From contig JAFWRA010000122.1 in assembly GCA_017508895.1 (NCBI GenBank), forward strand, positions 1 through 41,968: DNA of 41,968 nucleotides, given 5' to 3'. This DNA is from Bacteroidales bacterium (GTDB lineage Bacteria > Bacteroidota > Bacteroidia > Bacteroidales > F082). Positions within the stretch are counted from its first letter, which is position 1. Every line of letters starts with the position of its first letter. The notes beneath the pieces are model-generated. The model was not told the DNA's origin, searched no databases, and saw nothing but the letters and a program-made list of their open reading frames with translations. Below are positions 21,399 to 29,121 of this stretch, piece after piece. The position numbers and the translations under genes are program-made.

Positions 21399-21461
21399 AG
21401 TTAGTCCTCCTGTTCGCAATAATTGGTTCGTACTCATAAAGTTGTTTTCGGCAAGACAGGT

Positions 21462-22625
21462 TTACAAAATTCTTCTACTCCATAGTCTCTGTAGAAATTG
21501 CGGTACTGGCCATACCTCTATTCCATTCAACATTCTTGGCTCATTTTCCATCGACAGTATGATGAGTTTTGAGTCAGGATGCTCTTCACTGAAGGCTTTC
21601 AGCCCTTTGGTGTCACTCGAAGCCACGCGGTCCGACGATTTTACTTCGATGGCCACTTCCACATGATTGGTCAGGGCGTCACAAATCAAAGCATCAACCT
21701 CATACTTATTGTCCTGCGTACGCCAATAGTTCATCATCTTATCTTCGCCAAATGTATAGGAGAGGAAAGCCCTCAGTTCCTGGATGACGAAATGTTCCAA
21801 AGCATGTCCGTAGATGTCGGTGCCAGGCTGGAGTGTTCTGCGATGCAAGAGATGGTTGGGGATGGCTACGTCGAAATAGTAGAATTTGGGCGACTGTATG
21901 AGCTTGCGCTTCACCACCTTTGTATATGCAGGCAGATAGAAACCCAACATGGTTTCTTCGAGAATGGTAAAATACTCCTTCACGGTCTTAGCCGACACAC
22001 CGCAATCCTGAGCTATATTAGTGAAATTCACGATCTCAGTATTGCTCAGCGCAGCCACTTGCAGAAAACGGGTAAAGGCATCCAATTGGCGGACGATGGC
22101 TTCTTCTACAATCTCCTGTTGCAAATAGTCACCTATATACGATTGGATACGCCTTGAGGGGTCTGCCACCAGGTAATGACGTGGCAACATTCCGTTATTC
22201 AATGCGCGCGAAAGGTCAAAGTCGGGTATCTCGGCACTCACTAGCGGGAAAAGCGCACATCGCAATGCTCGTCCCCCCAACAGGTTAGCCCCACTCCTAC
22301 GCAATTTGCGGGCGCTGGAACCGCTAAGGATAAATCGTAATCCCCGATTCTCCATCAGCCAATGCACCTCATCGAGCAGTGCGGGGACTTTCTGAATCTC
22401 GTCGACAATCACCAACGTTCCCTCATCAAGCATCTCACATTCCTCTCTCAGCAAAGCGGGACGCAGCTGGAATGCCATACGTACATCAGTTTTCAGCAAA
22501 TCATAAAAACGGGCTTTCGGAAAGAGCGTCTTTAGCAGCGTACTCTTTCCTGTCTGACGGCTGCCCCACAAAAACAGGCTATCGTCCTCTACTTCCCGGA
22601 GTTTCAGTATTCTCTCAAGTATCAT
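21462..22625 (-). CDS. AAA_14/DUF4143 ATPase
   Basis: A 387-residue ATP-binding protein. Walker A is WGSRQTGKSTLL near residue 20 and Walker B is LVIVDEIQKVP, followed by a sensor-like FILSGSSARKLRRSG. The C-terminal DUF4143 region has a winged-helix stretch (ALSNTEIVNFTNIAQDCGVSAKTVKEYF) and a nuclease-like end (ALEHFVIQELRAFL, YEVDALI, AIEVKSSD) that recalls the D-x-E-x-K pattern. Such ATPases are very common in Bacteroidota accessory regions and their role is not settled. ATG 22625 is used, with a TATCTTTG promoter upstream; the frame continues to 22700 but across that promoter. It interrupts the hsdR-hsdS order, and is transcribed in the same direction. Confidence 0.9.
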   Translation of the reverse strand: MILERILKLREVEDDSLFLWGSRQTGKSTLLKTLFPKARFYDLLKTDVRMAFQLRPALLREECEMLDEGTLVIVDEIQKVPALLDEVHWLMENRGLRFILSGSSARKLRRSGANLLGGRALRCALFPLVSAEIPDFDLSRALNNGMLPRHYLVADPSRRIQSYIGDYLQQEIVEEAIVRQLDAFTRFLQVAALSNTEIVNFTNIAQDCGVSAKTVKEYFTILEETMLGFYLPAYTKVVKRKLIQSPKFYYFDVAIPNHLLHRRTLQPGTDIYGHALEHFVIQELRAFLSYTFGEDKMMNYWRTQDNKYEVDALICDALTNHVEVAIEVKSSDRVASSDTKGLKAFSEEHPDSKLIILSMENEPRMLNGIEVWPVPQFLQRLWSRRIL

Positions 22626-22642
22626 CTGTCGCAATTTAGCTG

Positions 22643-22673
22643 CAAAGATAAAACAAAGATGACAATTTTGCAA
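22643..22673 (-). promoter_or_regulatory. Promoter for the DUF4143 ATPase gene
   Basis: On the minus strand, TTG (22673-22671), a 20-bp spacer and TATCTTTG (22650-22643). This fits the Bacteroidota consensus, so the ATPase gene has its own promoter within the restriction locus. Confidence 0.7.
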
Positions 22674-22680
22674 GGAAAAT

Positions 22681-22738
22681 CCATAAAATCCGAAGTGCAA
22701 CTTCCGAAATTCTATGAAAATCCGAAATAGTACTTTCA
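22681..22738. repeat. Two-unit direct repeat upstream of the ATPase promoter
   Basis: AAAATCCGAA occurs at 22685-22694 and 22717-22726, with further similarity on both sides (CCAT/CTATG before, GTGCAACTTCC/ATAGTACTTTC after), so two ~27-bp units stand 32 bp apart. They lie just upstream of the promoter and may be a regulator or self-recognition site. Confidence 0.6.
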
Positions 22739-22757
22739 GTTTTCGTCGCCTATAATC

Positions 22758-23936
22758 TTAAAAACCAGCTTCAACTTTCAGTTCGCCCGACATCAGGCGG
22801 GGCAGCAGCGTGTCGCGAAGCTGGGCAAGGCGGCGGGATTCTTTACAATTGAATAGGATATGCCTAATCGAAGGCAAAACTATATCTCCAAATCGTTTCA
22901 CTAACTCATTTTCAGGAGCATAGATTTGTATGTTCTCAATGTCTTGTCGGTTAATGCCTGGGATGGCTGCTTTGCCTCCTTGGGCGTTGAGATAATTCAT
23001 GACATAATCCGTCCAAAAATAAAAGTAGCAGAAAGCGTTATAGCCTTTGTCCCCAAAATCCAATTTGAACACATGTTCATTCAAGAAACATTCTTCGAAG
23101 GGATAGCCTTCGCCAAAAATGGAATAGTTCGGAATAAAATAGCCAGGCTTTCCGCCGTCCTTGTAAATCAACAATTCGTAGCCGTTGACTTTACCTGTTT
23201 TCAGGGATGCGGCGTACTCTTCGGTAATGTATTTTGTCTTAGAATAATCATAATTGCCCAGACCTTTTACATGCTCTGCACCAACACTTGGCACGCCAGA
23301 TGAGATTTCTCCAACACCGCCTTTGGGCCGTCTTCCTGTTTCAATCGTATGTGGTATTTCGGAAACTCTCTTGACCGACAAATCCTTGGGTGTTTTACCC
23401 ATTTCACTCTCCACAAATTCGCCATCCATAAAAGGCTCAAAATCAACAAACCATGACTTGAATAAGGCTTGGGCTTGCTGCTCTAAATTATCATTTATTT
23501 GTCTATTGCACTCGATTTTATCATCAATGGCTTTTAGTATAGAAACAATCTCTTTTTGAACTGATAAAGACGGTAGTTTAATAGTAAAATCACCGATGAT
23601 GTCTTGGGTCATCAATGGTTGAGCTCCGCCAATATGATGATGGTGAAACTCAAGTGTGGTCATCAAATAATAGAGAAAAAAGAAGTCAACCAAATCTTTG
23701 GCATAAACAGCAATGGCATTATCAGAGACCCAACATTTCCCATCACATTTATAAACACAACCACAATATGCACCAACACGACCAACTATAATGGTTCTCT
23801 CCGAATTGAAACTATCTGTATTATCCATTATTCCATTACCACCATAAACAGGAAAAAAGCCAGATCCTTGCGGACGTTTTTTCCCATTCTTCATGGTGGC
23901 TATCTCACTTAACTTATATTCTTTCCACTCTTCCAT
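22758..23936 (-). CDS. hsdS: Type I restriction system specificity subunit
   Basis: A 392-residue DNA-recognition subunit with two target-recognition domains. The first half runs from WKEYKLSEIATMKNGKKR to a conserved helix (LSVQKEIVSILKAIDDKIECNRQINDNLEQQAQALFKSWF); the second half repeats this layout and ends in KESRRLAQLRDTLLPRLMSGEL. The two helices form the spacer that sets the distance between the half-sites; the DNA target cannot be read from sequence. The gene appears intact and full length, unlike hsdM. The N-terminal domain shares the GG.P.. and VGRVGAYCG features of the family. Confidence 0.94.
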   Translation of the reverse strand: MEEWKEYKLSEIATMKNGKKRPQGSGFFPVYGGNGIMDNTDSFNSERTIIVGRVGAYCGCVYKCDGKCWVSDNAIAVYAKDLVDFFFLYYLMTTLEFHHHHIGGAQPLMTQDIIGDFTIKLPSLSVQKEIVSILKAIDDKIECNRQINDNLEQQAQALFKSWFVDFEPFMDGEFVESEMGKTPKDLSVKRVSEIPHTIETGRRPKGGVGEISSGVPSVGAEHVKGLGNYDYSKTKYITEEYAASLKTGKVNGYELLIYKDGGKPGYFIPNYSIFGEGYPFEECFLNEHVFKLDFGDKGYNAFCYFYFWTDYVMNYLNAQGGKAAIPGINRQDIENIQIYAPENELVKRFGDIVLPSIRHILFNCKESRRLAQLRDTLLPRLMSGELKVEAGF

Positions 23937-23986
23937 AAATGAGAATTTACACGATTATTGTAGCTATTTTTGGTTCTTTTTGCATT

Positions 23987-24670
23987 TTATTCTCCTCCCA
24001 GTTCTTTTATTCTGTTCTTCAGCATGGCATTCTCTTGTTTAAGGACATTCACTTCCCGTGTGAGCTGCTCAATGGTCTCTTGCTGGTTGGTGCGGTATCC
24101 CAGACGGGCAGCCGTCATTCGCTCGCGGATGCCACCCTCTGCGACAAACTCCTTGTCTTTCTTCTGCTGATAGGTCGTCATCATCTTATCCACCATTCGG
24201 CAGAGTGTGATGCCGATGTTTGCCATCTCCTCGTCCGTCCACTTCTCGAAAAACTTCTCGTAATCGTTTATATGATTGTGAGCGCGACAATACTTAAGCA
24301 TCTTGTCAAAGCGTGGATGACCCTGCGTCCACTTGGTTAGGTGGTGTGCGGGAAGGTAGTCTTCATAGTCTTCCAATAGCTCCTGGATGCTGGAGCGCGC
24401 CACGTTGAGCAACTTCAGTTCCAGCTCCATCGACGTCACCCCGTCCGCCGACCCCTCCACGATGTTCTGCTTGCCCGACCGTGCAGCCTGGACCATTTGG
24501 TCAACGGTTCTGTCGCCATAGGCAGGCAGAAACCGCCGCGTAAAGGTATAGGTCATCTGGTAAAGCACCACTGTCTTTTGATAGAACCAAAGGTTCTTCC
24601 AGTTCGTCTGCTTCCGCAGAACAGACTCTATCTTGGCAGCGGGGGCTTGAGGAGTTTTTTGATTTTCCAT
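23987..24670 (-). CDS. Four-helix-bundle protein with suffix domain (S23/IVP-like)
   Basis: A 227-residue protein whose first half is a helical bundle of the 23S-rRNA-intervening-sequence (S23) type: LWFYQKTVVLYQMTYTF, DQMVQAARSGKQNIVEG and ELKLLNVARSSIQELLEDYEDYL are its usual helices. A C-terminal extension follows with a coiled coil rich in Glu, Lys and Asn (ETIEQLTREVNVLKQENAMLKNRIKEL). Longer members of this kind are found among type I restriction genes in Bacteroidota, as here, but no function is established. It starts 80 bp after the truncated YhcG gene and ends 50 bp before hsdS. Confidence 0.82.
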   Translation of the reverse strand: MENQKTPQAPAAKIESVLRKQTNWKNLWFYQKTVVLYQMTYTFTRRFLPAYGDRTVDQMVQAARSGKQNIVEGSADGVTSMELELKLLNVARSSIQELLEDYEDYLPAHHLTKWTQGHPRFDKMLKYCRAHNHINDYEKFFEKWTDEEMANIGITLCRMVDKMMTTYQQKKDKEFVAEGGIRERMTAARLGYRTNQQETIEQLTREVNVLKQENAMLKNRIKELGGE

Positions 24671-24705
24671 TGTTTCGATTTTTGGAGGTGTTGTTTTGTT
24701 GGTTT

Positions 24706-24746
24706 TCTAGAGAATCTAGATATTCTAGATATTCTAGCTATTCTAA
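24706..24746. repeat. TCTAGATAT-type short tandem repeat
   Basis: Repeated TATTCTAG units (24721-24728, 24730-24737 and a diverged third copy) with TCTAGA-like sequence before them. It lies immediately downstream (in transcription sense) of the truncated YhcG stop, and could mark the deletion point. Confidence 0.6.
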
Positions 24747-24749
24747 ATT

Positions 24750-25463
24750 TCAAATCCTTTTCTGTCGGGCAACGAAACTGAAGCCATTGCCCAACTCGAT
24801 GATAAACTGCTCCAAATGAGCCACCAAACAGTCTTCGAGACTCTTCTCGCTATACATGCCCTTCAAACCCGTAAACTCTAAGAAATATGGGCTCTTGAAG
24901 ACCAAATCAGGCAACATCACATTGTCATCATGCAAAGTGGAGAGTTCTTTCTTAATAAGTTCGTCAGGTTTTGTGGCAATGGCGGTGCGCTCATAGAGCA
25001 TGCCATCTATTTCCTTGCGGAGCTGGCGAATAGACCATCTTTCTGATGCTGCAAGGGTGAGGTAGAACTCTCGCTGCAATTCATCTTTCAGAGGTAGTAT
25101 TTCCACCACATGAGACCATGTAATTTGTGTCGACACCGCCGACACTATTTTGTAATCAGGGAAAAGCTGGGCAAATTGCATCATCCTCCAAATACTACGA
25201 GTTTCAAACCCCTTCTTGCCATACTCTGTCTGCAATTGTGTCGACACTGCCGACACTATTTGCTTTCCATAATCAGCACGATGATTTCCAAGTACTTCAC
25301 GATTGATACGTTCGCCGATATGCCAGTACATCATAGTCAAGGCATAATTGGCTGTAGCAGCCACATGGCCACGTGCCTGCTCGATGATTTGGCGCAAGTC
25401 CTGAATCAAAGATTCTTGCGACGCTGTCGCGACAATTTGATTATTCTTTTCTATCTCGTCCAT
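24750..25463 (-). pseudogene. YhcG/DUF1016-family gene, 3'-truncated before the nuclease core
   Basis: The 237 residues match the N-terminal helical DUF1016 domain (SLIQDLRQIIEQARGHVAATANYALTMMYWHIG, then RSIWRMMQFAQLFP, ITWSHVVEILPLKD) and the start of the C-terminal domain (LPDLVFKSPYFLEFTGL, LEQFIIELGNGFSFVARQKRI). A TGA follows RQKRI. Full-length relatives run to roughly 340-380 residues and continue with the DFYIDLLFYH and ELK segments that hold the PDDEXK nuclease residues; these are missing. The two IVSAVSTQ stretches are a normal family feature. A short TCTAGATAT repeat begins just after the stop. The product, if stable, would have no nuclease. Start ATG 25463 is 3 bp after the hsdM stop. 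Confidence 0.85.
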
Positions 25464-25466
25464 AGC

Positions 25467-26444
25467 TCAATCAATATTAAAGCCAATATTCCCTAGTTGT
25501 TTACGAATCTCCTCCTCTAATCGATGGCTCTCAGCAAAAAGGCCGCTTAATTCTGTGGTGAGACGTTGCATCTTCTCCTCGAACGGTTCGCCGTCTTCTT
25601 CCTGCTCGGCGATGCCGACATAACGGCCAGGCGTGAGGATGAAGTCTTGAGCGCCTATCTCTTCGAGTGTCTTCACGGCACAGTAGCCTTTTTCGTCTTG
25701 TAGGGTGCCGTTGCGGTAGTCAGTGAAGGTCTGGGCGATGCGGTTGATGTCATCGTCGGTAAGCTCACGGAGCTTACGGGTCACCATAGTACCCATATTG
25801 CGGGCATCGATGAAAACGACTTGGCCCGGTTGTGTCTTCTGACGGCTGAGGAACCACAGACATACGGGAATGCCAGTGCTGTAGAACAATTGGCTTGGCA
25901 GGGCCACGATACCTTCCACGAGGTCGGCCTGCAAGATGTTCTTACGGATTTCGCCTTCGCCACCACTTTGGCTGCTCAGCGAGCCATTGGCCAGCACCAT
26001 GCCGATACGGCCTGAAGGCGACAGGTGGCTGATCATGTGTTCCAGCCAGGCGAAGTTGGCATTGCCCGCTGGTGGGATGCCGTATTTCCAACGGACATCC
26101 TCTTGGAGCTTATCGGCACCCCAATCACTCATGTTGAAGGGTGGATTGGCCATCACGAAATCGGCTTTCAGTGTGGGGTGGCGGTCGTCGAAGAAGGTGT
26201 CGGCATTGCGGTCACCCAGGTCGGCCTCGATGCCACGGATGGCGAGGTTCATCATGGCCATCTTGCGGGTGTTGGCGTTGATTTCCTGACCGAAGATACT
26301 CAGGTTCTTGATGTCGCCTTGATGATGGCGAACGAAGTCAGCACTTTGGACGAACATGCCACCGCTGCCCATTGCTGGGTCGTAGCAGCGGCCTTTGTAT
26401 GGCTGCAGCACCGGACCAAGGTTTTCCCGTAATGAATCTGACAA
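25467..26444 (-). pseudogene. hsdM: Type I restriction methylase hsdM, 5'-truncated
   Basis: The preserved 325 residues hold the N6-adenine methylase domain: YDPAMGSGGMF (AdoMet-binding motif I), ANPPFN (catalytic NPPF, motif IV), and the downstream FYSTGIPVCLWFLSR and FILTPGRYVG segments, ending at the usual C-terminus. Family members are about 480-520 residues; the N-terminal helical domain, and the GGEFYTP-type segment that normally precedes motif I, are absent. Similarity starts at about ENLGPVLQPYKGR (26435) and an in-frame TGA lies nine bases before the only possible start, TTG 26444. The missing part is not elsewhere in the window. Methylation and therefore restriction are probably lost, unless the break is an assembly or strain-mixture artefact. 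Confidence 0.88.
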
Positions 26445-26500
26445 AAACCATCAATAAACAACCACCAAAAAATCACCACATTACAAAAAAAGCAAAAACA

Positions 26501-26603
26501 AGGTACCTTAAAATCTTGAGAGACCCATATCTCGTATATTGCAGACCCATATCTCGTATTTGGGAGATATGGGTCTCCTGAGAAAAAAAGGTACCCCTTT
26601 TTT
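26501..26603. repeat. Large imperfect inverted repeat (GGTACC...GAGACCCATATCTC)
   Basis: The left arm (26502-26533) runs GGTACCTT, AAAATCTT, GAGAGACCCATATCTC; the right arm (26564-26595) has the complement GAGATATGGGTCTC and ends AAAAAAAGGTACC. A third copy of AGACCCATATCTCGTAT (26543-26559) repeats the left one (26521-26537) at 22-bp spacing. The right edge AAAAAAAGG-TAC-CCCTTTTTT is itself a hairpin with T-run. It sits 60-160 bp upstream of the broken hsdM. No gene is seen from 26445 to 26733. Confidence 0.7.
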
Positions 26604-26617
26604 AGAGGCATTTCGAC

Positions 26618-26668
26618 GCAGCCATAGATGCCCGCCCACTCACAAGCCCGCGTTGGCATGAGACGGCT
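26618..26668. repeat. REP-like element B
   Basis: GCAGCCATAGATGCC (26618-26632) faces TTGGCATGAGACGGCT (26653-26668), giving an imperfect hairpin of the same family as element A (18131-18243) and element C (27456-27557). B and C share the flank CGAC just before GCAGCC. Confidence 0.75.
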
Positions 26669-26733
26669 ACTGAGTCCAATGCAGGAAATCGAAGATTCAT
26701 CGACACGAAGTGAGATAATGACATGGCTATCAA

Positions 26734-26765
26734 TTGTCAATTATCAATTAAAATGCCTATCTTTG
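26734..26765 (+). promoter_or_regulatory. Promoter for the DIP1984-family gene
   Basis: TTG at 26734-26736, a 21-bp spacer and TATCTTTG at 26758-26765, 18 bp before ATG 26784. Confidence 0.75.
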
Positions 26766-26783
26766 CGCCAAATTCCATCCACT

Positions 26784-27239
26784 ATGAAACTTGCAGAAGC
26801 ATTAAGCATCAGGAAAGACTTGCAGAAGCGCATCCAACAGCTCGGACAACGCATACAGAACAACGTGAAGGTGCAGGAGGGCGACACCCCTTTGGAAGAC
26901 CCCACGGAACTGATGAAGGAACTCGACGCCTGCCTTACTCAGCTCGAAGGCCTCATCTGGCGCATCAACGCCACCAACATGCAGACCACCAATGCCGATG
27001 GCGTCACCCTCACCCAACTCATGGCCCGCAAGGACGTGCTGACCATGCGCGTCGGCAACCTGCGCAGCATCTTCGAGACCGCCTCGGCGGGACAAGACCG
27101 CTACTCGCGCTCCGAAATCAAGACGGTGACCGTGGTCGACGTGAAAGCCATCGGCAAAAAGGTGGACGAATGCTCCGCCCAACTGCGCCAACTCGACATG
27201 GAAATACAAGCGCTCAACTTCCAGACCGAGCTGGTCTGA
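26784..27239 (+). CDS. DIP1984-family protein (septicolysin-like)
   Basis: A 151-residue, mostly helical, Gln/Leu/Arg-rich protein. It matches the DIP1984 pattern: MKLAEALSIRKDLQKRI at the start, then NVKVQEGD.P.EDP, a long helix (LDACLTQLEGLIWRINATNMQT), a second LTQLMARKDVL helix, and QDRYSRSEIKTV near the end. It carries no signal peptide or catalytic motif and the old name septicolysin is not backed by a visible toxin fold. ATG 26784 is used because promoter boxes precede it; the frame extends to 26628 through element B. It is a single gene between the restriction locus and rdgB. Confidence 0.88.
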   Translation: MKLAEALSIRKDLQKRIQQLGQRIQNNVKVQEGDTPLEDPTELMKELDACLTQLEGLIWRINATNMQTTNADGVTLTQLMARKDVLTMRVGNLRSIFETASAGQDRYSRSEIKTVTVVDVKAIGKKVDECSAQLRQLDMEIQALNFQTELV

Positions 27240-27244
27240 ACCAC

Positions 27245-27420
27245 AAGGCATCCGCATTTGTAGGGCGAACCGAACCCCATCATTGACCGTTGCCCGGAGC
27301 CGGCAGCACCCCGTTCACGACGAACATTCACGGCGCAGGCTCAGCACGTTGTCATCCGAATGTACGGCTTAGGCCGCACGGCGCACTACCGACCGGTTGA
27401 CTATGAATGCCGGATGCCTT
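27245..27420. repeat. MITE-like element with imperfect terminal inverted repeats
   Basis: AAGGCATCCGCATTTGTAG (27245-27263) at the left matches the reverse complement of the right end, AAGGCATCCGGCATTCATAG (27420-27401), with one gap and two changes; similarity continues weakly as CGAACCG/CAACCGG. The 176-bp interval has no ORF and is GC-richer than nearby spacers. No target duplication is visible. Confidence 0.55.
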
Positions 27421-27455
27421 CTTTTGAAATTGCAGTCCATTAAGGAAATAACGAC

Positions 27456-27557
27456 GCAGCCATAGATTCCTACTGGCCTTTCTGCCCACAGATCCCAGCC
27501 TCCCCTCAAGCTAACGCAGGGATGACATGGGCAGAAAGGTTGGCATGACATGGCTGC
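27456..27557. repeat. REP-like element C
   Basis: Outer arms GCAGCCATAGATTCC (27456-27470) and TTGGCATGACATGGCTGC (27540-27557) match elements A and B. Inside them is a perfect 12-bp stem, CCTTTCTGCCCA (27477-27488) with TGGGCAGAAAGG (27528-27539), so the whole 102 bp folds into one long hairpin just beyond the rdgB stop. Confidence 0.82.
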
Positions 27558-27567
27558 AATTAGTGAT

Positions 27568-28149
27568 TTAACCTAATTCTTTCAAAAACGCAATCAATTT
27601 CTGCGTAGCTCTTCCTCGATGGCTGATGGCGTTTTTCACTTCGTGGCCCAGCTCGGCGAAGGTCTGGTCGTAGCCGTCGGGCTGGAAGATGGGGTCGTAG
27701 CCGAAACCTTCGGTACCGCGTTGTTCCTCGGTGATGCGTCCGTCGCAACGGCCTTCGAAGTAATAGGATTTGCCGTCGAGATTCAGTGCAATACAGGTGC
27801 GGAAAGCGGCTTTGCGGTTGGTCTGTCCCTTCATGGCGGCGAGCATCTTGTCGACATTGTCCTGATAGCTGCAATGCTCACCAGCATAACGTGCCGAATA
27901 GACCCCCGGCGCACCACCCAAGGCCTCCACTTCGAGGCCCGTGTCGTCGGCAAAGCAGTCCACATGGAACTTGTTGGTGACAAAGTCCGCCTTGATTTTG
28001 GCGTTGCCTTCGATGGTGTCGGCATCTTCGATGATGTCCTCATGGCAACCAATCTCTTCAAGGCTCAGGACCTCGTAGAGGCCCTCCATGATTTCGCGCA
28101 TCTCGCGCAGTTTGTTTTTATTGTTGGTGGCAAATACTATCTGTTTCAT
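27568..28149 (-). CDS. rdgB: Non-canonical purine NTP pyrophosphatase (RdgB/HAM1)
   Basis: A 193-residue housecleaning enzyme that hydrolyses XTP, ITP and dITP to monophosphates, keeping deaminated purines out of DNA and RNA. It shows the HAM1 features: [13 protein letters not shown] at the start, the metal-site [25 protein letters not shown], then [23 protein letters not shown] and ISHRGRA near the end. Its start overlaps the ung stop by four bases, a natural pairing since both genes limit deaminated bases. Length is normal. Confidence 0.97.
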   Translation of the reverse strand: MKQIVFATNNKNKLREMREIMEGLYEVLSLEEIGCHEDIIEDADTIEGNAKIKADFVTNKFHVDCFADDTGLEVEALGGAPGVYSARYAGEHCSYQDNVDKMLAAMKGQTNRKAAFRTCIALNLDGKSYYFEGRCDGRITEEQRGTEGFGYDPIFQPDGYDQTFAELGHEVKNAISHRGRATQKLIAFLKELG

Positions 28150-28823
28150 AGGCTCCAGTCTATAGGTTCGATGCCATGTTGCATCAGGTAATTATTCGTT
28201 TGCGAGAAATGATGACACCCGAAGAAGCCACGGCTGGCGGAGAGCGGTGACGGGTGCACCGACTTCAGTATCAGATGCTTGAACGGGTCAATCAAGGCCT
28301 GTTTGGCGATGGCATAGTTGCCCCAGAGGATGAAGACGAGGTGCTCGCGTTGCTCCGAGAGGGCACGGATGGCGGCATCGGTGAACTGTTCCCAGCCGTG
28401 GCGCGAATGCGAGGCGGCCTGTCCGGCGCGCACCGTCAGCGAGGCATTGAGCAGCAGCACCCCTTCCCTCGCCCATTTCTCGAGGTTGCCCGAACGCGCC
28501 ATAGGCACGCCGAGGTCGTCGTGCAGTTCCTTGAAGATGTTCTGCAGGCTAGGCGGGAAAGGCACGCCATCGGGCACCGAGAATGAAAGGCCGTGCGCCT
28601 GTCCCGGGCCGTGGTACGGATCCTGGCCTAAGATGACCACCTTCACCTTGTCGAAGGGCGTGAGGTTGAAGGCATTGAAGATCAAAGGGCCAGGAGGATA
28701 TACTGCATATTGGCGTTTCTCGCTCACCAAGAATGATTTCAGGTCGGCAAAATAAGGTGCCTCAAACTGTGGCCGCAGCACTTGGTACCAGCTTTCGTCG
28801 ATATTGGGCTTTTTTACTTCCAT
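28146..28823 (-). CDS. ung: Uracil-DNA glycosylase
   Basis: Family 1 UDG of 225 residues that removes uracil from DNA to start base-excision repair. It has the water-activating [21 protein letters not shown] loop, the [12 protein letters not shown] proline-serine loop, LLLNASLTV with the uracil-binding Asn, and [15 protein letters not shown] with the minor-groove His-Pro-Ser loop. It is the first gene of a pair with rdgB. A short GTTCAGT repeat tract lies upstream, and no clear promoter was found. Confidence 0.98.
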   Translation of the reverse strand: MEVKKPNIDESWYQVLRPQFEAPYFADLKSFLVSEKRQYAVYPPGPLIFNAFNLTPFDKVKVVILGQDPYHGPGQAHGLSFSVPDGVPFPPSLQNIFKELHDDLGVPMARSGNLEKWAREGVLLLNASLTVRAGQAASHSRHGWEQFTDAAIRALSEQREHLVFILWGNYAIAKQALIDPFKHLILKSVHPSPLSASRGFFGCHHFSQTNNYLMQHGIEPIDWSL

Positions 28824-28829
28824 CTTTTT

Positions 28830-28864
28830 CAGTTGTCAGTTATTCAGTTGTTCAGTCGTTCAGT
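28830..28864. repeat. (GTTCAGT) short tandem repeat upstream of ung
   Basis: Repeated CAGTTGT / CAGTTAT / CAGTTGTT / CAGTCGTT units. Same class of low-complexity spacer as 14214-14342. The rest of the 143-bp gap (28824-28966) holds only a weak TACTTTG box at 28940-28946 before the next gene. Confidence 0.55.
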
Positions 28865-28966
28865 GGGCTTCGGGAGTCGAAACATTCCACATCACAGAAA
28901 AATCTCTGCAAAGATGGTAATAATTCGGGAAAAAATGCGTTACTTTGCAAATCAAATTTCATAGCT

Positions 28967-29098
28967 ATGAAGAGAAAACTTGCCATTGCGCTGCTAATTG
29001 CCTTTGTTTCAGGTATTTTCTTGGCCTCATGTGGCTCCAACAAGAGCTGCCCGGCCTACGGCGAATCGTCAAAGTACATCAAAGAAACGCGTTATTAA
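28967..29098 (+). CDS. Small lipoprotein, 43 residues
   Basis: A very short reading frame with a clean lipoprotein signal: basic MKRKL, hydrophobic AIALLIAFVSGIFL and lipobox LASC, so Cys21 would be acylated. The mature part is only about 23 residues (GSNKSCPAYGESSKYIKETRY) with a second Cys in a SCPAY motif. Similar short SCPAY lipoproteins are familiar in Bacteroidota but have no known function. It has a weak TA(n)TTTG box upstream and is followed 23 bp later by an outer-membrane protein gene in the same direction. Confidence 0.75.
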   Translation: MKRKLAIALLIAFVSGIFLASCGSNKSCPAYGESSKYIKETRY

Positions 29099-29121
29099 AA
29101 TAGGTGTTGGGAGGCACGGCC

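Noticed and set aside
25130..25262. Repeated GTGTCGACAC.GCCGACACTATT DNA as a mobile or regulatory repeat
   Set aside because: It encodes the two IVSAVSTQ stretches that are a normal internal feature of YhcG proteins.
26300..26740. 146-codon minus-strand frame covering the hsdM break
   Set aside because: It runs through the inverted repeat and element B and shows no HsdM N-terminal similarity; it does not supply the missing part.
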